From assembly GCA_964436125.1 (NCBI GenBank), contig CAYTBT010000020.1, positions 1 to 53,053 on the forward strand: a stretch of 53,053 nt of DNA, read 5' to 3'. The translations under genes and the position numbers were made by a program. The DNA is from CAYRFF01 sp964436125. GTDB lineage: Bacteria > Bacteroidota > Bacteroidia > Chitinophagales > Saprospiraceae. The notes beneath the pieces were generated by a model, which saw nothing but the letters and a program-made list of their open reading frames with translations, ran no database searches and was not told where the DNA came from. Below are positions 42,845-50,965 of this stretch, piece after piece (within the stretch, counting starts at the first letter, position 1; every line of letters starts with the position of its first letter).

Positions 42845-44800
42845 ATGGCAGAGAATCAAGGAAACGGAAATTACGAAGCGTCGAATATTACGGCACTTGA
42901 AGGATTGGAAGCGGTACGGAAAAGGCCGGCGATGTATATCGGATCAACAGATGTAAAAGGCCTACATCATCTCGTATGGGAGGTTATAGATAACTCTATA
43001 GATGAGCACCTAGCAGGATATTGTTCACAGATTGATATTACAATTCATGAAGACAATTCCTTGAGTGTTTCTGACAATGGACGAGGTATTCCAGTAGGAG
43101 AGCATAAGAAGTTAAAAAAGTCGGCACTGGAAGTAGTGATGACAGTACTTCATGCCGGTGGGAAATTTGATAAAAACACCTATAAAGTTTCCGGTGGATT
43201 ACACGGAGTCGGAGTATCCTGTGTGAACGCTTTATCTGATTACCTAGTAGCCAAGGTGAGTAGAAATGGAAAAATATATAAGCAAACGTATTCTGAAGGT
43301 AAACCTACCTCTGAGGTCGAGATTATCGGAGAATCGGACCATACCGGAACAATAATCACATTTAAACCGGATGCTGAAATATTTGAAACGCTCATCTTTA
43401 ACTTTAATACTCTAGCTACGCGGATGCAGGAGGTGGCATTCTTGAACAAAGGGCTGCGACTCACTTTAACGGATGAAAGAGAAAAAGGGGATGATGGAGA
43501 ATATCTTCATGAAGAATATCATTCTGAAGGAGGCCTTGTAGAATTTGTTCAGTATCTCGATGCTTCAAGAACACCTTTGCTACAAGAGCCGATTTATGTT
43601 GAGGGTAGTGAAGAGCATGTAGAGGTGCAGGTAGCTATGCAGTACAATACAGGGTATTCAGAGAACATTTTCTCATTTGTCAATAATATTAAGACGCACG
43701 AGGGAGGAACACACGTCAATGGTTTCAAGCGAGCCATAAACCGCGAATTTAAGAAGTATGCTGAAGCAAATGGTTTCTTTGATAAATTAAAATTTAAAGT
43801 TGCAGGCGAGGATTTCAGGGAAGGGATGACGGCAATTATTGCTGTAAAAGTCCCGGATCCACAATTTAAAGGTCAGACTAAGGGCGAACTGGGGAATTCC
43901 GAGGTTACCGGTATTGTTTCTCGTTGTGTAGGAGAGGTTTTAAAACATTATCTGGAAGAACATCCCAAGAATGCTAAGCGTATCATCGACAAGGTGATTA
44001 TAGCGGCAACAGCAAGACATGCAGCTCGGAAAGCACGAGAAATAGTTCAACGCAAAAACGTAATGAGCGGAGCCGGCTTGCCGGGGAAACTCTCCGATTG
44101 CTCCAGTAAAGACCCTGCAGAATCCGAGATATTCCTCGTTGAGGGAGATTCAGCAGGTGGTACGGCTAAACAAGGTCGCGATAGATTCTTTCAAGCAATT
44201 CTCCCCTTGAAAGGAAAAATCCTCAATGTGGAGAAAGCACTTGAGCACAAGATTTATGAGAATGATGAGATAAAGAATATTTTTACGGCACTCGGTGTAC
44301 GCATTGAAGAAAATGAGGATGGTGAAAGAGTCCTCAATGTTGATAAGCTTCGATATCATAAAATTATTATTATGACGGATGCCGATGTTGATGGCAGTCA
44401 CATCACTACCTTGATTCTTACCTTTATGTTTCGATACATGAAATCCTTGATTGAGAAAGGATATGTATATATCGCGGCTCCACCTCTGTATAAAATTCAT
44501 AAGGGTAAATCCTTTCAATATGCCTGGACAGAAGAAGAGCGAAAAGAGGCTGTTGCAAGAATAGGTAAAGGGCTTAATGATGGTTCAGTGAAAATTCAGC
44601 GCTATAAAGGACTCGGTGAGATGAATGCGGAGCAGCTGTGGGATACAACAATGGATCCGGAAAGTAGGATACTCCGCAAGGTTACAATTGATGATGCGAT
44701 TGAGGCTGACAGGGTGTTCAGTATGCTTATGGGCGATGAAGTGCCACCTAGGAGAGAATTCATTGAACGCAATGCCAAGTATGCCAATGTCGATGCATAA
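42845..44800 (+). CDS. gyrB: DNA gyrase subunit B
   Basis: The 651-residue protein is the ATPase and TOPRIM subunit of DNA gyrase, which introduces negative supercoils. The GHKL ATP site shows EVIDNSIDEHLAG, DNGRGIPVG and GGLHGVGVSCVNALS. The TOPRIM domain has VEGDSAGGTAKQGRDR and the metal-binding DADVDGSHI. The C-terminal block RYKGLGEMNAEQLWDTTMDP is intact. The length of about 650 and the lack of a large insert separate it from E. coli GyrB (804) and fit the short type. The paralogue ParE is possible in principle, but the motifs and length fit GyrB. It is a single-gene unit. Confidence 0.95.
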   Translation: MAENQGNGNYEASNITALEGLEAVRKRPAMYIGSTDVKGLHHLVWEVIDNSIDEHLAGYCSQIDITIHEDNSLSVSDNGRGIPVGEHKKLKKSALEVVMTVLHAGGKFDKNTYKVSGGLHGVGVSCVNALSDYLVAKVSRNGKIYKQTYSEGKPTSEVEIIGESDHTGTIITFKPDAEIFETLIFNFNTLATRMQEVAFLNKGLRLTLTDEREKGDDGEYLHEEYHSEGGLVEFVQYLDASRTPLLQEPIYVEGSEEHVEVQVAMQYNTGYSENIFSFVNNIKTHEGGTHVNGFKRAINREFKKYAEANGFFDKLKFKVAGEDFREGMTAIIAVKVPDPQFKGQTKGELGNSEVTGIVSRCVGEVLKHYLEEHPKNAKRIIDKVIIAATARHAARKAREIVQRKNVMSGAGLPGKLSDCSSKDPAESEIFLVEGDSAGGTAKQGRDRFFQAILPLKGKILNVEKALEHKIYENDEIKNIFTALGVRIEENEDGERVLNVDKLRYHKIIIMTDADVDGSHITTLILTFMFRYMKSLIEKGYVYIAAPPLYKIHKGKSFQYAWTEEERKEAVARIGKGLNDGSVKIQRYKGLGEMNAEQLWDTTMDPESRILRKVTIDDAIEADRVFSMLMGDEVPPRREFIERNAKYANVDA

Positions 44801-44937
44801 GAAAACATTTCATTTTTCTGATAGTAATCACCGACAATAAAGCTCATTTTTGTACATAGCATTTTCGTACAGAGTATTTTTATGTGTCTTATTGTGATTT
44901 ATAGGAGATTGACAATCCTGAGTGCTTGAGTAACACG

Positions 44938-44955
44938 GACTTCTCAAGCGAAGTC
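44938..44955. other. Short hairpin in gyrB-marC intergenic region
   Basis: GACTTC and GAAGTC form a 6-bp stem around TCAAGC. The sequence around it, read on the minus strand (CTCGACTTCGCTTGAG), resembles small dispersed inverted repeats common in Bacteroidota. Confidence 0.35.
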
Positions 44956-45029
44956 GAGGCTTAAATAGCTCTTCCATAGTGAAAAATATTTGCCGAAAGG
45001 CATTGCGATTTCAAGAGGAGAAAGGCGAA

Positions 45030-45599
45030 TTACAGGCCCAGGAATTTCAGGATTAATTTAATTGCGATTGCAAGGAGAATAATCCCAAATACTTTTCGCA
45101 GTACGGACATTCCGCCTTTCCCGAGCTTCCGAGAGATATACCCGGAGGATTTCAATACGGCAAAGACAACAATCATGTTGACAATGATTGCTGCAATAAT
45201 AGTGGTATTGCCGAATTCAGCCTTCAGAGATAAAATTGTCGTCAGTGTCCCGGCTCCTGCTATTAATGGAAAAGCGATAGGAACTACGGTACTATCGGTG
45301 TTGCCCACCTCATCCTTAAATATAGTTATGCCAAGGATCATTTCTATTCCGATGAGGAAAATTATGATTCCACCAGCTATTGCAAATGATTTGACGTCCA
45401 CTCCGATAAGGTGAAGTAGAGATTCTCCGACAAAGAGAAAAATTATCATTACTATTCCGGAAATTATCGCTGCTTTACCGGAATAAACCCGGCGTCCCTT
45501 TTCCTTGATTGATATGACCACCGGAATTGATCCCAAAATATCGATTACTGAGAATAGAATCAGAAATGCACTGAGAAAATCTAAGAAATTGAACTCCAT
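45030..45599 (-). CDS. MarC family membrane protein
   Basis: The 189-residue protein has six membrane helices and the MarC/UPF0056 pattern: FLILFSVIDILGSIPVVISIKE at the start, IIFLIGIEMILGI in the middle, and VPIAFPLIAGAGTLTTILSLKAEFG. The family was once linked to multiple antibiotic resistance, but that link was later withdrawn, and the function is unknown. A perfect -7 element lies just upstream. It is on the same strand as pssA but is separated from it by 51 bases with its own promoter. Confidence 0.93.
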   Translation of the reverse strand: MEFNFLDFLSAFLILFSVIDILGSIPVVISIKEKGRRVYSGKAAIISGIVMIIFLFVGESLLHLIGVDVKSFAIAGGIIIFLIGIEMILGITIFKDEVGNTDSTVVPIAFPLIAGAGTLTTILSLKAEFGNTTIIAAIIVNMIVVFAVLKSSGYISRKLGKGGMSVLRKVFGIILLAIAIKLILKFLGL

Positions 45600-45613
45600 A
45601 ACTAAATTTTTTG

Positions 45614-45621
45614 CAAAGGTA
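45614..45621 (-). promoter_or_regulatory. Promoter -7 element of marC-like gene
   Basis: The minus strand reads TACCTTTG, a perfect TAnnTTTG. It lies 14 bases before the ATG at 45599, so the leader would be only a few bases. Confidence 0.6.
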
Positions 45622-45650
45622 TGTAAGACTTTTTAAAGTAGAGCTAATAA

Positions 45651-46310
45651 TTACGAAACATTATTCTGGAAAAGATTAATTATTATAGAACTGATGATGT
45701 ATGAAGCCATTCCAGCAAATAATGTAAACTCAGGCTGCCAAAAAAGGCATGTGAGACCTATAAGGAAGCCGATGAGAATAGGATAAAGGGAAGAGGGAAA
45801 TGGTTTTATCGATTTAAAGCTTGGAAATCGGATATTGCTTACCATCAGTAATGCACAGATAATAGCAAGAATTGCATAAGTAGAATAATGGAGGTCTATA
45901 CTGCTGATATCTGTAAGTACCAATCCCATAATAATGAGGCCGTGTGCGGGGGATGGCAAGCCGATAAAAAATGGGGAGGACTCCATTGTGTTGTATCGTG
46001 CGAGTCTGAAGGCAGCACATAAACTCGCGGTTGCCAGAATGAGGATATTGAGAATAAGTGGAAATGGGATAAGGCCTTGTAAGATAAAAACAGGAGCAAA
46101 ACCAAATGTAATTAAATCGGCAAATGAATCGAGTTCCTTCCCGATTTCCGAGCTTACGCCGAGTTTTCTTGCTGAAAATCCGTCCAATATATCGCATAAG
46201 CCGCTTATGAGGATGCATATTGTGCTCCATAGCGGATCGAGCAATACGATGGCACATATCCCGAAGCATAGATTAAGGCTTGTAAGAATATTGGGAATCC
46301 ATTTTATCAT
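45651..46310 (-). CDS. pssA: CDP-diacylglycerol--serine O-phosphatidyltransferase
   Basis: The 219-residue membrane protein belongs to the CDP-alcohol phosphatidyltransferases. The catalytic motif is complete in CDILDGFSARKLGVSSEIGKELDSFADLITFG, which fits D-x2-DG-x2-AR-x8-G-x3-D-x3-D. The N-terminus IPNILTSLNLCFGICAIV and the length fit the PssA type found in Bacillus and Bacteroidota rather than PgsA. It makes phosphatidylserine, the precursor of phosphatidylethanolamine, at the inner membrane. No Psd gene is nearby. The choice of serine as head group is from the family pattern. Confidence 0.9.
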   Translation of the reverse strand: MIKWIPNILTSLNLCFGICAIVLLDPLWSTICILISGLCDILDGFSARKLGVSSEIGKELDSFADLITFGFAPVFILQGLIPFPLILNILILATASLCAAFRLARYNTMESSPFFIGLPSPAHGLIIMGLVLTDISSIDLHYSTYAILAIICALLMVSNIRFPSFKSIKPFPSSLYPILIGFLIGLTCLFWQPEFTLFAGMASYIISSIIINLFQNNVS

Positions 46311-46407
46311 AGGTCGCTTAAGATAGACAGTAACTCAGAAATATTGTAGTAATAGCTACGGAAAGACATAAAAATGTCGATTAATGCCTTCTATGGAAAG
46401 AAAAATG

Positions 46408-46492
46408 TGCCCGGGGCGGGAATCGAACCCGCACGGCCGCAATGGCCACAGGATTTTAAGTCCTGCGTGTCTACCAGTTCCACCACCTGGGC
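46408..46492 (-). tRNA. tRNA-Leu (UAA)
   Basis: This 85-base type II tRNA has acceptor GCCCAGG/CCCGGGC with an A-C mismatch at positions 5-68, the D arm GTGGAACTGGTAGACAC, anticodon stem CAGGA/TCCTG around loop CTTAAAA, a long variable arm (GGCCATTGCGGCC), and T arm GCGGG/CCCGC around TTCGATT. The anticodon TAA reads UUA/UUG. The 3' CCA is not encoded. Confidence 0.96.
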
Positions 46493-46536
46493 ATCACTTT
46501 TAATTAACTCTCTACTCTTTGTGCTTAGTAGGACTG

Positions 46537-46544
46537 CAAAAGTA
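46537..46544 (-). promoter_or_regulatory. Promoter -7 element of tRNA-Leu
   Basis: The minus strand reads TACTTTTG, matching TAnnTTTG, 44 bases before the tRNA. No -33 TTG is seen at the usual distance. Confidence 0.45.
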
Positions 46545-46586
46545 ATAAAAAGCCTATTTCCTAGTTAGTGATTGTTCATTTTTTTC

Positions 46587-48041
46587 TTATTTCCTGATAT
46601 ACAGATTGAATTCAACCCGTCTATTCTTGGCTCTGCCTTCCGGAGTAGCATTGGAGGCGCGTGGTTGCGACTCTCCATAACCTACATAAGACAAGCGCGA
46701 TGTAGGAATACCTCTGGATGCGATATATTCATAACAAGAACGCGCCCGATTTTCCGACAATCGGAGATTGGCTTGCGAGCTTCCTACATTATCGGTATGA
46801 CCGATAATACGGAGATTGTAATCAGGATATTTATTCATAATTCGCACAATATCATCGAGGATCTTGAATGAACTGAATTTTAAAGTAGCCTTGGCGGTCT
46901 CAAATTGAACGGCTTCCATAGCGATATTTAAGGCTTGCTTATCCTCTTTCTCTATTTCAGGGCAACCGTAATTGGATTTAGGTCCCGGAGAATTGGGGCA
47001 GAGATCCTTGGAATCAATTATACCATCACCATCGGAATCAGGGCATCCATTATGCTCCTTGGCACCATACATCTCAGGGCAGTCATCATGGATATCAGCC
47101 ACTCCATCGCCATCGGAATCAGGGCAACCAGATAGTTCCTGAGGACCGGCTTGTTCAGGACATTCATCGAGCTGATCCGGTACGCCATCCTGGTCGCTGT
47201 CGATGCTGGATGGGAGAGGACAGCCATTATTTTCTTTGGGGCCTATTTCTGTAGGGCATTCATCATTTTTATCCGGGATGCCGTCGCCATCTGTATCGGG
47301 ACAACCGTTAAATTCTTTGGGACCCGGCGTCTCAGGGCAATCGTCTTTATAATCTGGGACGCCGTCTCCATCAATATCCGGACATCCATTAAATTCTTTC
47401 AAGCCTTTCTGTCCGGGACATAGATCGAGTTCATCAACGACGCCATCTCCATCAGAATCCTTGTGCATTGTGATAAGAGTATCTTGTTTTTCTTGTTCTA
47501 TCTTCCCGAAGAAGCTTGTTACTCCCAAGCCTACTTGGATTGCTGAGCGTTTCTGCGCTAGGCCGATACGGTATGAAAGATCGAGGTTCAATTGTGTGGA
47601 TGAATTCAGGTTTAATCCCATTCCTACACCTAGTGGGATAGATCCATGTGCGCCGGAATTGCCTTCATAAGTTAAGCCAAGGCCCCCGAGGATATATGGA
47701 TTCCACAAGGATTCCCTGTCCCTTTTTAAAAAACCGCGCATCAGTACGTCGAGCCCTATCATCCTGGAATATTCTTGATTGTCGTATAACTGAGCTACAG
47801 AAAATTTCAAGGGAGCGTACAAGGTGAAATTATCGTTCAAGCGATAATTGTATCCGATCTCAAAGCCGGTTCCGAAATTGCGCAGCCCAAATTTATCTTG
47901 GATATACGGTGCTTGATATCCGATTTTTACGATACGGATACTCAATCCGTCGCGTGGTATAGTGCCTGAATCCTGAGCGGATAAATGGATATTTATGCCT
48001 AGAAAGATTAATAGTGAAAGTGTAAAAATCCTGATATTCAT
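46587..48041 (-). CDS. OmpA-family outer-membrane protein with TSP3 repeats
   Basis: The 484-residue protein has a signal peptide (MNIRIFTLSLLIFLGINIHLSAQ), a beta-barrel region of about 165 residues, six thrombospondin type 3 repeats of the form D-x-DGDG-x2-D-x3-D-x-CP (about residues 195-365), and a C-terminal OmpA domain (about 375-484). The OmpA peptidoglycan-binding core is visible in IIGHTDNVGSSQANLRLSENRARS and KNRRVEF. The TSP3 repeats bind calcium and act as a rigid spacer. It would tie the outer membrane to peptidoglycan. I chose the ATG at 48041, since the frame upstream adds 15 residues that spoil the signal peptide. Confidence 0.93.
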   Translation of the reverse strand: MNIRIFTLSLLIFLGINIHLSAQDSGTIPRDGLSIRIVKIGYQAPYIQDKFGLRNFGTGFEIGYNYRLNDNFTLYAPLKFSVAQLYDNQEYSRMIGLDVLMRGFLKRDRESLWNPYILGGLGLTYEGNSGAHGSIPLGVGMGLNLNSSTQLNLDLSYRIGLAQKRSAIQVGLGVTSFFGKIEQEKQDTLITMHKDSDGDGVVDELDLCPGQKGLKEFNGCPDIDGDGVPDYKDDCPETPGPKEFNGCPDTDGDGIPDKNDECPTEIGPKENNGCPLPSSIDSDQDGVPDQLDECPEQAGPQELSGCPDSDGDGVADIHDDCPEMYGAKEHNGCPDSDGDGIIDSKDLCPNSPGPKSNYGCPEIEKEDKQALNIAMEAVQFETAKATLKFSSFKILDDIVRIMNKYPDYNLRIIGHTDNVGSSQANLRLSENRARSCYEYIASRGIPTSRLSYVGYGESQPRASNATPEGRAKNRRVEFNLYIRK

Positions 48042-48064
48042 GATGATAATATATTTGCTCAAGG

Positions 48065-48072
48065 CAAAAATA
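48065..48072 (-). promoter_or_regulatory. Promoter -7 element of OmpA-family gene
   Basis: The minus strand reads TATTTTTG, matching TAnnTTTG, 23 bases before the ATG at 48041. Confidence 0.5.
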
Positions 48073-48194
48073 GAAATAATTGACAATTACAGCCTAAAAA
48101 CTTGATATACATTATACTTTTATATCAATTGGTTTACTATATAGAGAAATGCTACTCCCATTTTCTTTCTATAATTACGGTAAATATGCCGCTT

Positions 48195-48710
48195 CTAGGA
48201 TTTATCCTTTAACTCAAAGAAGCCTGTCTTCCGATTTTTACGTACATTATCCCAGTCATAACACCTACCGTTCATCGATATATAGACGCCCGGATCCATC
48301 GACTGGCAGTAAGCGAGCGTACTTCCCAGATTAAAGAATCCATCCGATGAGGTTCCAAAGGCATAGGGGACCATTGCCCCGGTCAACACAATGGTCTTAT
48401 CGGATAATTTACTGTTTTCGGCGAGATATTGCGCAGTCTCCACCATTCTATCGGTGCCATGTGTAATGAGAATCTGTTCCGCAGATGATTTCTCACAATT
48501 ATAATTAATGACATTGCGCTCTGCATCGGTCATATCAAGACTGTCAATCATCATTAAAGTCATGATGTCAACATGTAATGTTGAGCGACCGCGTTCCATC
48601 ATTTCATGCAGGTGTGTATCTTTAAAAAAGAGTTTACCTGTGATGAAATTATACTCTTTATCAAATGTCCCGCCGGTAACAAATATCTGAATCTTCTTTT
48701 GCGTAAGCAT
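48195..48710 (-). CDS. Half-size asparaginase-like protein
   Basis: The 171-residue product corresponds to the N-terminal domain of type I/II L-asparaginase only. Both threonine sites are present: T15 in FVTGGTFDKEY and T86-D87 in ITHGTDRMVETAQYL, with the following LTGAMVPYAFGTSSDGFFNLG block also conserved. The usual C-terminal domain of about 150 residues is missing. Such single-domain proteins occur as intact genes in several bacteria, so this need not be a truncation. Full asparaginases use residues from a neighbouring C-terminal domain, so activity is uncertain. A near-copy of the 13-bp motif (48696-48708) covers its first codons. Confidence 0.88.
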   Translation of the reverse strand: MLTQKKIQIFVTGGTFDKEYNFITGKLFFKDTHLHEMMERGRSTLHVDIMTLMMIDSLDMTDAERNVINYNCEKSSAEQILITHGTDRMVETAQYLAENSKLSDKTIVLTGAMVPYAFGTSSDGFFNLGSTLAYCQSMDPGVYISMNGRCYDWDNVRKNRKTGFFELKDKS

Positions 48711-48758
48711 AATTAAAACATAAGGCTATGATGAAATAACATGATTCAATTAAAATGC

Positions 48759-50930
48759 TTATTCTTCCACATTGAAGGTACCATCTTCAAAGTCATAATT
48801 GGCGATGAGCTTAGTGGTTTCAATAATCATCGGCGTAGGTGTAAGACCTTCGGTAATAACCTTAAAAGGGAATAGAACATCATTTACCTTTCGGTAATCC
48901 TTAAATTTGGTTTTTACTACTACTTTCTTTCCACCGGGTCCTTCAACAGTTCTGCTTTCCATTAATTTAAGGCCTGTTTCGGTAGAATAGTAATCGTATT
49001 GGATATCACCGTCTTTATACGTAATTTTCATCTTATAGGCTTCTTCTCCATCGACCATTGCATAGGAAACGAGCTCGAGTTTTGCTCCCCATTTTTCATA
49101 ACTACCATACTGGTCATACTTATTCTCGAGGAAGAGATTGGCCTTGCGGCGATAGGTTCTCAGATCATCCTCCGTCATTTTCTTAGTGCCGCGCATGGAT
49201 TTTAAGATACCAATGCTATCATTGTACACAGCCTCTTGGATGACCTGTCCGTTCATCTTAATAACTTGCTTGTACTTATTGGGTTGAACAACCATTTCAA
49301 CTGCCTTAAACGTTCTTCCCATCATGTGTAATTCAGATTCACGGAGAACTGTATTAATACGAAACACAGGGATATGTCCACCGATAGCAGACGTGTAATC
49401 ATCCAGAACTTTGGCAGGGCGTAATCCGTAAGGGATTTCCTTATCTATTTTTTGTACTTTTTCTCCTGTTGGAGTATAAAAATCGATGCTCTGTGTGCCG
49501 GAAAAGTGCTTCAGCTTGTCAGCTACTGCTTTTTTATTTCCTACAACGGTGATATAGGCGTGTTCCGGCTTGATATACTTCTGTGCTGCAGCATATACAT
49601 CCTCGATGGAGACCTTACTCAATCTCTGGAGATAGGTTTGATAGTAGTCTTTAGGCAAGTTGTATTTAAAGATATTATAGGCTTGCATAGCAACCGTTGA
49701 AGGACTTTCCAATGATCTTGAGAAGCGGCCTATCATTGCATTTTTGGCAAGTTGTAGATGCGCTTTATCTACTTTCTGAGACTTGATTCTGTTGAGTTCT
49801 CGGAGGAATTCTACAACAGAACTATCCGTTACTTCATTGCGTACGCTGGCATAAGCGACAAATTTTCCGACTAGCTCATCAGCGCTTAATTGAGAGCGTG
49901 CACCATAGGTATAGCCTTTGTCTTCACGGAGGTTCTGCATGAGATAGCCACTGAAAGTTCCACCGCCGAGAATAGTATTCATAAGCTTTGCTGCAAGATA
50001 ATCGTCGTCACCGAGGTGAAGTTCTACGGGATATGCAACTTTAATGACTGATTGAACAGCTCCCGGTTTATCGACAAAGACGACTTTTCTTGTCTCCGGG
50101 GCTTGAGGCAAGGTGTATTGATGCTCCGGTACATCACTTTTTTCCCAGTTACCGAAGTATTTCTGAGCCTGCTTGCGAGCTTTCTCAACACTTATGTCAC
50201 CTACGATAATCAAGTAGGAGATATTGGGCTTGAAATAGGTGTTGTAATAGTTTTTAACATCCTCGAGAGTGATGTTTTCGATGCTTTCTTTGGTGGGGAA
50301 TTCTCCGTAAGGGAAATCTTTTCCGTAAACGACCATATCGGAAATATTGCTTGAGATTGCGTTTGGATTGGCCATCTGAGCAGCAATTCCGGAGATCATC
50401 TGCTTTTTAATCTTTTGGAATTCATCTTCAGGGAAAGAAGGATTGAGGAGAATATCTTGCATGAGATCGAGCAATTGCTCTGAGAACTTAGTCAAAGATT
50501 GTCCGGATACATGAGTCCCCGAGGTGCTTAAACTTCCACCGATAAAATCAATATCCTCATCGATTTCCGCCTTGGTACGATGTGTGGTTCCGGACTCGAG
50601 AAGCTGGCCGGCAATACCGATATAACCTGCCTTGTCCCCTTGTAGGATAGGATCTCTATCAATTCTTATAGAATAGGAGACCAATGGTCGCTGGTGATTT
50701 TCAACGACAATAACCTTGAGCCCATTATCGAGAGTAAAATTTGAAAAATCACCGATGTGAATCTCTGGTGCAGGTCCCGGTTTCGGTGCAGATTTTCTGA
50801 AATCTTGACTCACCGTATTATCCACGGCAGTTTTATTCTGAGTAGTCATCGTTTTATTTGCATTTTTAGGTGTGCACTGCGTGAGCGTGAGCAATAGAAC
50901 TAGGCAGATGTATTGAGCAAAATATTTCAT
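48759..50930 (-). CDS. M16 family protein, non-catalytic-type subunit, lipoprotein
   Basis: The 723-residue product has a lipoprotein signal, with lipobox LTQC at residues 16-19. It contains two M16 halves: LDNGLKVIVVENHQRPLVSYSI near residue 55 and a C-terminal half with NLREDKGYTYGARSQLS, which carries the R/Y pair that helps hold substrate. The zinc motif HxxEH is absent; the corresponding place reads AGQLLESGT. It thus resembles the non-catalytic partner of mitochondrial processing peptidase. The last 230 residues form an extra beta-rich region, related by pattern to lipoprotein-carrier-type domains. It follows the catalytic M16 gene by 35 bases and is probably its partner in the periplasm. 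Confidence 0.92.
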   Translation of the reverse strand: MKYFAQYICLVLLLTLTQCTPKNANKTMTTQNKTAVDNTVSQDFRKSAPKPGPAPEIHIGDFSNFTLDNGLKVIVVENHQRPLVSYSIRIDRDPILQGDKAGYIGIAGQLLESGTTHRTKAEIDEDIDFIGGSLSTSGTHVSGQSLTKFSEQLLDLMQDILLNPSFPEDEFQKIKKQMISGIAAQMANPNAISSNISDMVVYGKDFPYGEFPTKESIENITLEDVKNYYNTYFKPNISYLIIVGDISVEKARKQAQKYFGNWEKSDVPEHQYTLPQAPETRKVVFVDKPGAVQSVIKVAYPVELHLGDDDYLAAKLMNTILGGGTFSGYLMQNLREDKGYTYGARSQLSADELVGKFVAYASVRNEVTDSSVVEFLRELNRIKSQKVDKAHLQLAKNAMIGRFSRSLESPSTVAMQAYNIFKYNLPKDYYQTYLQRLSKVSIEDVYAAAQKYIKPEHAYITVVGNKKAVADKLKHFSGTQSIDFYTPTGEKVQKIDKEIPYGLRPAKVLDDYTSAIGGHIPVFRINTVLRESELHMMGRTFKAVEMVVQPNKYKQVIKMNGQVIQEAVYNDSIGILKSMRGTKKMTEDDLRTYRRKANLFLENKYDQYGSYEKWGAKLELVSYAMVDGEEAYKMKITYKDGDIQYDYYSTETGLKLMESRTVEGPGGKKVVVKTKFKDYRKVNDVLFPFKVITEGLTPTPMIIETTKLIANYDFEDGTFNVEE

Positions 50931-50965
50931 GATATTTCCCTTTGATATATTATGTTATAATTATT

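Noticed and set aside
42845..44800. ParE (topoisomerase IV) instead of GyrB
   Set aside because: Length and motifs fit short-type GyrB; no parC/gyrA lies beside it to argue otherwise.
46374..46568. Plus-strand frame across tRNA-Leu containing GAGIEPARPQWPQ
   Set aside because: The same type of antisense-tRNA artefact; the tRNA folds well on the minus strand.
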